From positions 1 through 53,396 of the forward strand of contig JADBYK010000068.1 in NCBI GenBank assembly GCA_020403045.1: a stretch of DNA of 53,396 bases, in the 5' to 3' direction. Positions 17,473 to 24,808 of the stretch are shown piece by piece. A program made the translations under genes and the position numbers. Under the pieces are notes generated by a model that was not told where the DNA came from, made no database searches, and worked only from the letters and a program-made list of their open reading frames with translations. The DNA comes from Cytophagales bacterium. GTDB lineage: Bacteria > Bacteroidota > Bacteroidia > Cytophagales > Cyclobacteriaceae. Numbering within the stretch: position 1 is the first letter of the stretch; the number at the start of each line of letters is the position of its first letter.

Positions 17473-18717
17473 ATGGACACAAACAACCCAATCATTTCAA
17501 GAAAAACCATTGCCTTTGGCGTGGTCGCCATCATCTTTTTGATTTTTTTCCTCATCGTCAATCCATTTTCATGGAATGATGCCGGTAACAGAACAGTCGT
17601 GGAGCGCACCAATGGACAGCAGATTGTTCAATTTGCACCGGGAATATTCTATGCGGGATTTTTCGCAAAGGAAAAAGAGTGGCCTAATCAAATTTCTGTA
17701 ACTTATCAAGAGGTAAAACCCAATCTAGATATTGAGGACAATGGAATTGAAGTAGGTCAGATCATGATCCGCTTTAGTGACGCTACTACAGCAGATGTCC
17801 GTGGTATCACACAATTCATTTTACCATCTGATGAAAAGGAAATGATCTTAATTCATAACACCCATCGTACTCCTCAGTCGTTGGTGGTAAAAAGGCTTGC
17901 TCCGTACACGAAAGAGTGTTTACAATCATCGGCTCAATTGATGAGTAGCGAAAAACACTACGGTGGTGGCCGCGCTCAAATGGCTCAGGATTTTTTAGAT
18001 CAGCTGAAAGAAGGCGTGTATCTGCTCAAAACAGAAGAGAATCTTGTATTCGATTCTATGGAAATGGAAAAGAAAAGAGTGTATCAGACAGAAATCCAAT
18101 TCGACAAAAAGACAAATGTCCCTAAACGTAAACTTTCTTCCATTAAGGAATACGGAATTACTGTCGCGGATGCCGCGATTACTGACGTAGATTATGAAAA
18201 TAAGGTTGATGAAAAATTAGTGAAGATTATCGATGCAGTTACTAAGTCATCTATTTCAAAACAAGAATTGATGACAGCCCAACAACAAACTCTTACCGCA
18301 AAAGCGAAAGGTGAACAAGCATTGGTTGAAATTGAATATCAACAAAAACAAGATCAAACAAAGCAAGTCGTTGAGGCACAAACCAAAGTAAAGGTAGCTG
18401 AACAGGATAAGCTGCAACAAAAAATTGCCTACGAAGGATCTATTCTGGAAGCTAAAAAGATCAAAGAGTTAGCAGATGCCAATGCTTACGCCAGACAACG
18501 AATTATGCAGGCTGACGGTGCGTTGGAAATGAAGTTGAAAGCTCAGGTAGAAGTGCAAAAAGTGTGGGCCGATGCTTTTAGCAAATACACGGGAGCAGTG
18601 GTGCCACAAATCCAAACAGGAGGCGGCCCAACAACCAATGGCGCACTAAACTTCATGGATATAATGACAGCAAAAACGGCCAAAGATTTTGCGCTGGATT
18701 TGAAAAACAAAAATTAG
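17473..18717 (+). CDS. SPFH/band 7 (prohibitin-like) membrane protein
   Basis: 414 aa. One N-terminal membrane helix (about residues 11-33), an SPFH/band-7 domain (about 38-245, starting NRTVVERTNGQQIVQFAPGI), then a long Gln/Lys/Ala-rich coiled coil (about 255-350) and a Gly/Pro-containing tail. Prohibitin- and flotillin-like proteins form ring or cage oligomers at the membrane and often modulate FtsH-type proteases or membrane microdomains. Here the direct neighbour is only the 40-residue membrane protein 4 nt upstream. A good terminator follows. The exact subgroup cannot be set without comparison. Confidence 0.88.
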   Translation: MDTNNPIISRKTIAFGVVAIIFLIFFLIVNPFSWNDAGNRTVVERTNGQQIVQFAPGIFYAGFFAKEKEWPNQISVTYQEVKPNLDIEDNGIEVGQIMIRFSDATTADVRGITQFILPSDEKEMILIHNTHRTPQSLVVKRLAPYTKECLQSSAQLMSSEKHYGGGRAQMAQDFLDQLKEGVYLLKTEENLVFDSMEMEKKRVYQTEIQFDKKTNVPKRKLSSIKEYGITVADAAITDVDYENKVDEKLVKIIDAVTKSSISKQELMTAQQQTLTAKAKGEQALVEIEYQQKQDQTKQVVEAQTKVKVAEQDKLQQKIAYEGSILEAKKIKELADANAYARQRIMQADGALEMKLKAQVEVQKVWADAFSKYTGAVVPQIQTGGGPTTNGALNFMDIMTAKTAKDFALDLKNKN

Positions 18718-18738
18718 GCGCAAAACAATGAGCACAAA

Positions 18739-18768
18739 GGAGCGGGAGAAACCTCGCTCCTTTTTTAT
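18739..18768 (+). terminator. Rho-independent terminator of the SPFH gene
   Basis: GGAGCG (18739-18744) pairs with CGCTCC (18755-18760), with a possible GG/CC inner extension, followed by six T (18761-18766). Confidence 0.8.
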
Positions 18769-18795
18769 TTTCAGAATAGTCGCATTTTCTAACTT

Positions 18796-19215
18796 TCATT
18801 TCATCAAATACTTCTCCAGAAATGATCGAGAATCTAGCACTTCTATATCCGAAAAGAAAAAATCATCTGCGTCCTCCGAAACAATGCATTTGCATTTAAC
18901 CGCCTCTGCCGAGTAATATTCAAGGCCATCTTCAAAATCACGAATGGCTTTATTCTGAATTGTCTTCCGTACCGCTGCTGCATCGGCTGCAGCGATATTC
19001 AGTTTATCAGAGAGAATTTCCAGTTTTTTTTTTGCCACCGAGGTGCCGTTCTTTTTTTCAGCAAAATAAAAAGCAATAGCCAAACATATAGGTGATGTGT
19101 AAACCTGAAAACTTGGATTGCTGGCTAAACTCAAAACCCGCGATGAGTACGTGAAGAGTGGATATTCTTTGTTAAGAACTGACACCAAAATATTCGCGTC
19201 CAAGAACAACTTCAT
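18796..19215 (-). CDS. PIN-domain toxin (VapC-like, PIN_3 type)
   Basis: 139 aa predicted RNase toxin. Acidic metal-binding residues: Asp in FLDANILV at the N-terminus, Asp/Glu in RDFEDGLEYYSA near residue 93, and Asp in SEDADDF near residue 115, matching the PIN_3 arrangement (DxN...DFEDxLxYxxA...DxxDF). PIN toxins cleave tRNA or rRNA when freed from the antitoxin. Its ATG overlaps the TGA of the antitoxin gene (ATGA, 19212-19215), the usual coupled order antitoxin then toxin. No stop or missing acidic residue is seen, so it may be active. Confidence 0.88.
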   Translation of the reverse strand: MKLFLDANILVSVLNKEYPLFTYSSRVLSLASNPSFQVYTSPICLAIAFYFAEKKNGTSVAKKKLEILSDKLNIAAADAAAVRKTIQNKAIRDFEDGLEYYSAEAVKCKCIVSEDADDFFFSDIEVLDSRSFLEKYLMK

Positions 19216-19469
19216 TTCTTAGTTTTGAAATATTCTTTTTTTAATGACTGACGAGAACGTACTTTTCTATGGTATTGTACTTGTCCCTCTGCCACCATAC
19301 TTACCCAATCAGCTACCGGTAAATCTTCCAGTTGCTTGTATCTTGCTTGGGTCATTTTAGAATAAAGAAACTCAGTCAGTCTTGATAAGCTAATGTTATT
19401 GGCATCGGCAAATTTCTTGGCCCGCATAATGGTGGCTTCATCAAAACTTAATGTGATCTTGGCATCCAT
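19212..19469 (-). CDS. Ribbon-helix-helix antitoxin (DUF6364-like)
   Basis: 85 aa. The N-terminus (DAKITLSFDEATIMRAKKFA, then NNISLSRLTEFL) has the beta strand plus two helices of a ribbon-helix-helix DNA-binding domain as in DUF6364 antitoxins; the basic C-terminal tail (KVRSRQSLKKEYF) would bind the PIN toxin. I chose the ATG at 19469 over that at 19481 because family members start at the MxxKxTL strand and the mapped promoter leaves a better leader. Antitoxins of this type usually repress their own promoter. The TATACG repeats at 19486-19517 are the likely operator. Confidence 0.82.
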   Translation of the reverse strand: MDAKITLSFDEATIMRAKKFADANNISLSRLTEFLYSKMTQARYKQLEDLPVADWVSMVAEGQVQYHRKVRSRQSLKKEYFKTKK

Positions 19470-19485
19470 AATTAAATCCATTTAT

Positions 19486-19523
19486 TATACGACAAAATTA
19501 TTTATTCTATACGTATAAAAAAA
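19486..19523 (-). promoter_or_regulatory. Toxin-antitoxin promoter with TATACG operator repeats
   Basis: On the minus strand TAATTTTG (plus 19493-19500) is a perfect -7 TAnnTTTG box; a T-rich TTTT sits 19 nt upstream at plus 19520-19523. The palindrome TATACGTATA (19508-19517) lies in the spacer, and a second TATACG lies at 19486-19491, exactly 22 bp from the first, about two helical turns. That layout suits RHH-dimer binding and repression. Confidence 0.6.
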
Positions 19524-19530
19524 TTTCACT

Positions 19531-19538
19531 TAATTTTG
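19531..19538 (+). promoter_or_regulatory. -7 box TAATTTTG for the phosphodiesterase gene
   Basis: Perfect TAnnTTTG match 18 nt before the ATG at 19557. Its -33 region overlaps the TATACGTATA palindrome of the divergent toxin-antitoxin operon, so the antitoxin could affect both promoters. Confidence 0.6.
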
Positions 19539-19556
19539 CCTTTGAAATAAATAGGA

Positions 19557-20060
19557 ATGAAAATAGGTCTTCTGTCGGATACACATAGCTTTTTAGACCC
19601 AATGATTTTTGAGTACTTCAAAAACTGCGATGAGATTTGGCATGCAGGTGACATCGGAGATCCGGAAATAATTCATTCAATAGAACAAGTAAAAACATTA
19701 AAAGCCGTGTTTGGGAACATCGATAATAAAGAGCTACAAGATTCACTCCCGGAAGACCTATGGTTTGACTGTGCAGGATTGAAAATATGGATGACTCACA
19801 TTGGCGGTGCACCTCCCAACTACAATCCTCGAGTAAAAAAAATTCTAAAAGAAAAAGTACCCAATATTTTTATTTGTGGTCATTCACATATTCTGCGAGT
19901 AAAGAAAGATCCTGCCTATAAGGACATGCTCTACATCAACCCAGGAGCGGCAGGCAATCATGGATTCCACGCAATAAAGACTGTCATCCGATTTGAAATA
20001 AAAAAAGCTTCCATCATTAACATGGAAGCCATTGAACTCGGAAAAAGGGGTGCTCTCTAA
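19557..20060 (+). CDS. YfcE/MJ0936-type metallophosphoesterase
   Basis: 167 aa single-domain calcineurin-like phosphodiesterase. All metal-binding motifs are visible in order: LSDTH (DxH), HAGDIGD (GD), FGNID (GN[HD]), THIGG and CGHSHI (GHxH). Members of this group hydrolyse phosphodiesters in vitro with Mn; the physiological substrate is unsettled. It is convergent with pdhB (5 nt gap) and divergent from the toxin-antitoxin pair, with its own promoter at 19531-19538. Confidence 0.92.
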   Translation: MKIGLLSDTHSFLDPMIFEYFKNCDEIWHAGDIGDPEIIHSIEQVKTLKAVFGNIDNKELQDSLPEDLWFDCAGLKIWMTHIGGAPPNYNPRVKKILKEKVPNIFICGHSHILRVKKDPAYKDMLYINPGAAGNHGFHAIKTVIRFEIKKASIINMEAIELGKRGAL

Positions 20061-20065
20061 ATCCG

Positions 20066-21046
20066 CTAATCTCTATACAAAACTGCCTTAACTGCTTTCA
20101 CCGTTCTAGCAACATTTGGCAGAATAGCGTCAATCAACGTAGGCGCATAAGGTAGCGGTACATCAATGCTGTTGATACGGTGGATTGGGGCATCCAGATA
20201 ATCAAAAGCATGTTTTTGGATATGGTAAGTGATCTCAGAAGAGATGGCCGCAAGTGGCCATGCCTCCTCCACAATAACCAGGCGATTTGTTTTTTTAACG
20301 GATTCGACTATTGTAACATAGTCGATAGGCCTCACACACCGTAGATCGATTACTTCAGCAGAAATACCATCCTTCTCCAACTCAATAGCCGCTGCCAAGG
20401 CGACTTTCATGATCTTCCCGAAAGAAACGATTGTTACGTCAGTACCGGCTCGTTTTATATCTGCAACTCCAAATGGAATTAAATACTCTTCTGTTGGCAC
20501 CTCGCCCTTGTCTCCATACATCAGTTCCGATTCCATAAAGATGACTGGATCATTATCTCGAATGGCTGTTTTTAAAAGTCCTTTTGCATCATAAGGTGTA
20601 AAGGGCACAACTACTTTCAAGCCTGGGGTATTTGCAAACCAGTTTTCAAAATTTTGCGAATGCTGTGAGCTAAGCATACCGGCATTTCCGGTAGGCCCGC
20701 GAAATACAATTGGAATATTAAACTGACCGCCTGACATCGACAGCATCTTGGCGGCAGAGTTGATTATTTGATCGATGGCTACTAAAGAAAAATTAAAGGT
20801 CATAAACTCAATTATCGGCCGAATGCCATTCATCGCTGCACCAACTCCGAGTCCTGCAAATCCCAATTCAGCAATGGGGGTGTCAATAACCCTCTTGGCA
20901 CCAAACTCATCCAGCATACCCTGGCTTACTTTATACGCACCATTGTATTCAGCTACCTCTTCGCCCATCAAAAACACGCTCGGATCCCGCCTCATCTCTT
21001 CGCTCATGGCCTCGCGCAAAGCTTCTCTAAACTGAATCTCTCTCAT
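20066..21046 (-). CDS. pdhB: Pyruvate dehydrogenase E1 component, beta subunit
   Basis: 326 aa, the standard length. E1 alpha-beta heterotetramers use thiamine diphosphate to decarboxylate pyruvate and acetylate the E2 lipoyl group. The N-terminus REIQFREALREAMSEEM, GEEVAEYNGAYKVSQGM and TPIAELGFAGLGVGAA are diagnostic for the E1-beta pyrimidine-binding domain, and the C-terminal transketolase domain (about residues 200-320, RCVRPIDY) is complete. The alpha subunit, E2 and E3 are not adjacent; E1 alpha with E2 encoded elsewhere is common in Bacteroidota. Branched-chain keto-acid specificity cannot be fully excluded. Confidence 0.92.
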   Translation of the reverse strand: MREIQFREALREAMSEEMRRDPSVFLMGEEVAEYNGAYKVSQGMLDEFGAKRVIDTPIAELGFAGLGVGAAMNGIRPIIEFMTFNFSLVAIDQIINSAAKMLSMSGGQFNIPIVFRGPTGNAGMLSSQHSQNFENWFANTPGLKVVVPFTPYDAKGLLKTAIRDNDPVIFMESELMYGDKGEVPTEEYLIPFGVADIKRAGTDVTIVSFGKIMKVALAAAIELEKDGISAEVIDLRCVRPIDYVTIVESVKKTNRLVIVEEAWPLAAISSEITYHIQKHAFDYLDAPIHRINSIDVPLPYAPTLIDAILPNVARTVKAVKAVLYRD

Positions 21047-21143
21047 ATCAATCGAATTATTAGTTACTATACCAAGTCTGTAAAATTAATGGCAGAACAG
21101 TCACAATGAAAGTTTTGACTTCTTTTTTAATGCTGTCTGAATA

Positions 21144-21177
21144 AAAAACCCCCGTCAGACCGCTGACGAGGGTTTTT
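21144..21177 (-). terminator. Terminator of the OmpA/TPR lipoprotein gene
   Basis: AAAAACCC pairs with GGGTTTTT and CGTCAG (21153-21158) with CTGACG (21163-21168) around loop ACCG, with one C-A mismatch. The A-run at 21143-21148 gives a U-tract on the minus strand. It would also work on the plus strand. Confidence 0.85.
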
Positions 21178-21198
21178 AATCAAATTGATAATTATCGC

Positions 21199-22968
21199 CT
21201 ATTTCAGCGCATTGCGGAATGAATCCGTAGTGTTGAACTTAGCAAACTCTAGATCGGTAAGCGCTTTTTCTTTCAACGCTGAGTCAATCTTAACAGCATT
21301 GACCAAATTACTAACCACTGCGTCTCCATTGCCAGATCTCGCTGCTGCTACCGCAGCACCATAATACGCAATCGCATAGTTTGCATTTGAACGGATCGAC
21401 TCAGCAAAAGAAGAAGAAGCATTGCTAAAATCTTTGCTTAATACTTGAGCCAACCCTTTATTGAACAGGTTCACTGCATTGGCATTTGCCGAAGAAGTAG
21501 AACTGACCGCAGCACCATAGTTGGCCATATAAATTTCACAAGCTCCTTTTACTCCATTCACGCCACGAGTTACGTCATTGTTCGCACCAGAAAGAGATGC
21601 ACGAACATGGCTGTAGGCTTTATAGGGGTTACCTCTCATTAGCGCAACAGAGGCAAGATTTGCATGGACTTCCGGAGAAGGATTTAATTTTGCTGCAATT
21701 TCCAGTTGAGCTGCCGCTTTGTCAATCAAATCGGATTTTGCCGGATTCTCAATTACAGCTTGCAGATAAGCTGCTCCCAAATTGTTGTGGGCGGCCCAGT
21801 TGGTTCCTTTTTTGGTTGCTGCTTCATAGATCGCTGTTTTTTCCTCCAGCGAAGGAGTCAATGTAGCAGAATACATAAGTTCATCGAATGTCAATGCATC
21901 TAGCCCAGCTTGGCCTGTTGTGATTTGCTTAGCTAAAACGGAAATCTCGGCCTCTGTCTTTTTCACCTTGATCGTTAAAATCTCAGTTTTCGCTGTACGT
22001 AAACCAGGATAAACGTCTTTAAACACTTTGTTATAGGTTGCTAATTTCTTCAATTGTTTCTCCTGATCTTCAAAAGAACCACCATTATTTACGACATTTA
22101 AATAAGCCGCTTTTTCGTCTGCAGAAATGCCCGAATACGCTGCTAAAGCCGTTTTAAACTCTGACCAGTCTTCAAAAATTGGCTTCAAAATAAAGTTGAT
22201 CTTTTCAGCCTCGCCCTTGTAGTCGTATTTCTTCATCTGCGCGCGATAGAATTTTTCTATCGCAGCTGCACGCTCTTTTGAAAGATTGGTATTGATTCGC
22301 TCCAAACCTTCAGGAGAGTGTGTACCTGTTATTGTTACCGTGCGAGTTACGTTCTTTGATGCAATAAACGCGTCCAGTTGTTTTCCTTTTGGAGCTTTGG
22401 TCTCAGAGGTTCGTAAAACGGATTTGCCCCTTTCGAAAATAAAATCAGGGATAACAACCGGAATCAATTCTTCTTGTGGATTATAGCTGTGAGAAGCAAA
22501 TGCAGCGTAGTAAGAGTTTTGAACCAATTTAGATGTTGTGATGATGCCCGTAGCATATGACAATCTCGGGGTTGTCTTAGATTTGGTACCTTTTGATGCT
22601 ACACCTTGAATTTCCACCGTCCCTGTTTTGTAGGCGTCTTTATAAGGAAACATAAAGGCTTTTGTAACTTTAGTCTCTTGGGTAGCACTATTGGGATAAT
22701 CTTCAGCCTTCAACGGAAGAGCTGGAAGTGCTAACTCGTTTTCGCCATACTTGTAAAAAGTATTGAGTGTATAAATAGTTCCTTTTTTTAGAAGCTTAAC
22801 CGGTAGATTTCCTGCCAGGTCAAAACTCACAGTGTCTTTGTGCACTTCTAGCGGATTTGGCTTAATTTCGAGCTTCTGCTCTTTAGCCATTTTAATCATT
22901 TGCGGAAGCGTACAACTTGTGAAAGTCAAAGTCCCGATGATCAGCAGTGAATAAACTAGTTTTCTCAT
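21199..22968 (-). CDS. OmpA-like/TPR lipoprotein
   Basis: 589 aa. MRKLVYSLLIIGTLTFTSC is a lipoprotein signal with lipidated Cys19. Residues about 150-260 include VVIPDFIFERGKSVLRTSE and ITGTHSPEGLERINTNLSKERA, matching the OmpA-like peptidoglycan-binding fold; the C-terminal third (about 380-570) is a series of TPR-like helical pairs (for example NNLGAAYLQAV, AIAYYGAAVAAARSG). Likely an envelope protein linking the outer membrane to peptidoglycan, with TPRs for partner binding; similar architectures occur in T9SS/gliding accessory proteins, but I cannot assign it to one. The ATG at 22968 was chosen; an in-frame TTG at 23004 would put 12 residues before a complete lipoprotein signal. Confidence 0.8.
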   Translation of the reverse strand: MRKLVYSLLIIGTLTFTSCTLPQMIKMAKEQKLEIKPNPLEVHKDTVSFDLAGNLPVKLLKKGTIYTLNTFYKYGENELALPALPLKAEDYPNSATQETKVTKAFMFPYKDAYKTGTVEIQGVASKGTKSKTTPRLSYATGIITTSKLVQNSYYAAFASHSYNPQEELIPVVIPDFIFERGKSVLRTSETKAPKGKQLDAFIASKNVTRTVTITGTHSPEGLERINTNLSKERAAAIEKFYRAQMKKYDYKGEAEKINFILKPIFEDWSEFKTALAAYSGISADEKAAYLNVVNNGGSFEDQEKQLKKLATYNKVFKDVYPGLRTAKTEILTIKVKKTEAEISVLAKQITTGQAGLDALTFDELMYSATLTPSLEEKTAIYEAATKKGTNWAAHNNLGAAYLQAVIENPAKSDLIDKAAAQLEIAAKLNPSPEVHANLASVALMRGNPYKAYSHVRASLSGANNDVTRGVNGVKGACEIYMANYGAAVSSTSSANANAVNLFNKGLAQVLSKDFSNASSSFAESIRSNANYAIAYYGAAVAAARSGNGDAVVSNLVNAVKIDSALKEKALTDLEFAKFNTTDSFRNALK

Positions 22969-23084
22969 GGATTTGGTGTTAGTGGTCTTTTTTAAGAGTA
23001 GCAAATTTAGGTGTAACCCTTTTTTTTTGCAATAATACCAAAAAAAATAGAAAATTAGGCGGCAAAAAGCCCCTTTGGAACGCT

Positions 23085-23092
23085 TATATTTG
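23085..23092 (+). promoter_or_regulatory. -7 box TATATTTG ahead of the PspC gene
   Basis: Perfect TAnnTTTG, about 70 nt before the ATG at 23159. No TTG at the 19-nt position; a TTTG at 23074-23077 is too close. Confidence 0.5.
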
Positions 23093-23158
23093 TGGTTTGA
23101 AAGAATAATCGGTTAAAAGCCGATTTACTCTGGCAAAGAATCAAATTATTTGAATTTT

Positions 23159-23383
23159 ATGCGGTTCGTTGAGCCAATCAAACATTATTTTGAAAGACAC
23201 GCGTTTGGTGTTTGTTCTGCATTAGGGGATAAGCTTGGAATCGCAACCTCCTCGATACGATTATTTTTTATTTACGCCTCTTTTTTGACCCTTGGGTCGC
23301 CCATTATCATCTACCTTTCCCTTGCTTTTGTCATGAATATGCGGGCGCATCTTCGGAAACGAAGCACTATCTGGGATCTCTAA
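23159..23383 (+). CDS. PspC-domain membrane protein
   Basis: 74 aa. It contains the short PspC domain: FGVCSALGDKLGIATSSIRLFFIYASF with the conserved Gly-Val-Cys/Ala start and an amphipathic helix, followed by one or two membrane-embedded stretches (about residues 33-60). PspC proteins sense envelope stress with PspA/PspB in enterobacteria. In Bacteroidota stand-alone PspC genes are common and their role is not settled. The ATG at 23159 replaces an upstream in-frame TTG at 23150. The 3' end overlaps the convergent glycosyltransferase gene by 4 nt. Confidence 0.85.
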   Translation: MRFVEPIKHYFERHAFGVCSALGDKLGIATSSIRLFFIYASFLTLGSPIIIYLSLAFVMNMRAHLRKRSTIWDL

Positions 23384-24396
23384 AACCGCAGCTCGTTGAA
23401 CCTGATTTTGCCAAGAAGGAAATAATCTACCACCAACCATTTGGGGTAAATTTGGGTAACGTTAAAATTATTGAGTTTTCTAGCCAGCCCCCTGCGTTTA
23501 CGGATTTCAATTTGAATGTTCTTGAAGAAATCGAATTGAGCCTTCAAAACTGCTAAAAAGTCCTTTGGCGAAGGCTGCAAAAGGAATTTGACTGCGGCAG
23601 CCCAATCCAATAGTACTCTTAGGGGCAGCTTCCAGATCAATTGGGAAGGAGGCAAATGTTTGAAAATAAGGCTCATTCCATTGCGAAAGTTTAAATAGGT
23701 TTTTTTCGGACTCGCTGAAGATAGCGTCCCCCCGCCTACGTGATAAACTGTGCTTCCCCCCTCAAAATAAATCTGATAACCCGCACGCTTTAGCCTCCAA
23801 CAAAAATCAATCTCCTCCATGTGTGCAAAATAATCTTCATCGAGCCCACCCATTTCATGAAAAACGGTTGATCGCACAAAATGACAGGCACCGGTGGCCC
23901 AAAATATTGGAACAGTATCGTTAAATTGTCCGTGGTCTTCTTCCAATTTGTCAAATATTCTTCCCCGGCAGAATGGATACCCCAATGCATCTAAATACCC
24001 TCCGGCTGCACCTGCATATTCAAAACACGTTTTCCGCCTGAATGATAAAATTTTTGGTTGGATAGCAGCAATAGTCGGATTCCTATTGAACAATGAAACG
24101 ATTGGATGCAACCAACCATTGGTAACTTCTACATCTGAATTAAGAAGAACATAGTAAGTGGCTGAGACTTGTTTCAGTGCAAAATTATAGCCACCACAGA
24201 AACCTAAATTGCGTTCGATACTAATTAACTGAACGGATGGGAAAAAACTCCGGATGAAATCAACGGAGTCATCAGAGGAGCCGTTATCCGCGACAACAAT
24301 AAGTGCACCTTCGCTATGTAAAATGACCGTTGGTAGAAATTGTTCTAAAAATTTCTTTCCATTATAATTTAGGATAACAACGGCAAGCTCACTCAT
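23380..24396 (-). CDS. Family 2 glycosyltransferase
   Basis: 338 aa GT-A fold transferase, probably making cell-surface polysaccharide or glycolipid. Nucleotide-sugar motifs: VVILNYNGKKFL at the N-terminus, VADNGSSDDS, the DxD-like LLNSDVEV (about residue 88), and EEIDFCWRLKRAGY (about residue 195) with the catalytic-base acidic pair. It resembles rhamnosyltransferase-like GT2 proteins (WbbL type). The C-terminal roughly 100 residues are basic and amphipathic, possibly for membrane association. Its ATG overlaps the ebfC TGA (ATGA), so the two are co-transcribed, although no functional link is known. Confidence 0.9.
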   Translation of the reverse strand: MSELAVVILNYNGKKFLEQFLPTVILHSEGALIVVADNGSSDDSVDFIRSFFPSVQLISIERNLGFCGGYNFALKQVSATYYVLLNSDVEVTNGWLHPIVSLFNRNPTIAAIQPKILSFRRKTCFEYAGAAGGYLDALGYPFCRGRIFDKLEEDHGQFNDTVPIFWATGACHFVRSTVFHEMGGLDEDYFAHMEEIDFCWRLKRAGYQIYFEGGSTVYHVGGGTLSSASPKKTYLNFRNGMSLIFKHLPPSQLIWKLPLRVLLDWAAAVKFLLQPSPKDFLAVLKAQFDFFKNIQIEIRKRRGLARKLNNFNVTQIYPKWLVVDYFLLGKIRFNELRF

Positions 24397-24728
24397 CCCA
24401 TCAAATTACTAAGATCAAGTCCGGGAATATTTGGTAATAATCCCTCTGTGCTTTTCTTCAATTCTTCTTTCGCTAATGCATCGGCCTTTTCAGAAGCAAT
24501 GTTGATAGCGGCAATCACTAAATCCTGGATGAGTATCTTGTCCGTTGACGTCAATATCGCAGGATCAATATCCAACATCACTACTTGTTTTTTTCCATTC
24601 ACAGTTGCCTTCACCATACCTCCACCAGATTCTCCAACGGCTGTTACAAAAGCAAGCTTGTCTTGGGCTTCTTTCAGGCGGGCTTGCACCTCCTTCATTT
24701 TGCCCATCATTTTCATCATATCAAACAT
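24393..24728 (-). CDS. YbaB/EbfC family nucleoid-associated protein
   Basis: 111 aa. MFDMMKMMGKMKEVQARLKEAQDKL is the classic YbaB start, then the beta sheet GGGMVKATVNGKKQVVMLDIDP and the C-terminal helices ending in an NxPGLDL-type tail. The family forms tweezer-like dimers that bind DNA. The ATG at 24728 was chosen; an in-frame TTG at 24782 would add an unrelated 18-residue extension. It overlaps the glycosyltransferase gene by 4 nt rather than lying beside dnaX/recR as in many other bacteria. Confidence 0.92.
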   Translation of the reverse strand: MFDMMKMMGKMKEVQARLKEAQDKLAFVTAVGESGGGMVKATVNGKKQVVMLDIDPAILTSTDKILIQDLVIAAINIASEKADALAKEELKKSTEGLLPNIPGLDLSNLMG

Positions 24729-24808
24729 AACACTGCATTTAAGTAGGCAAAGGTACAGTTTAGTTTGGGGGAAAAAGCTCAAAAATATAAAAAGGAGAGA
24801 GTGAATAA

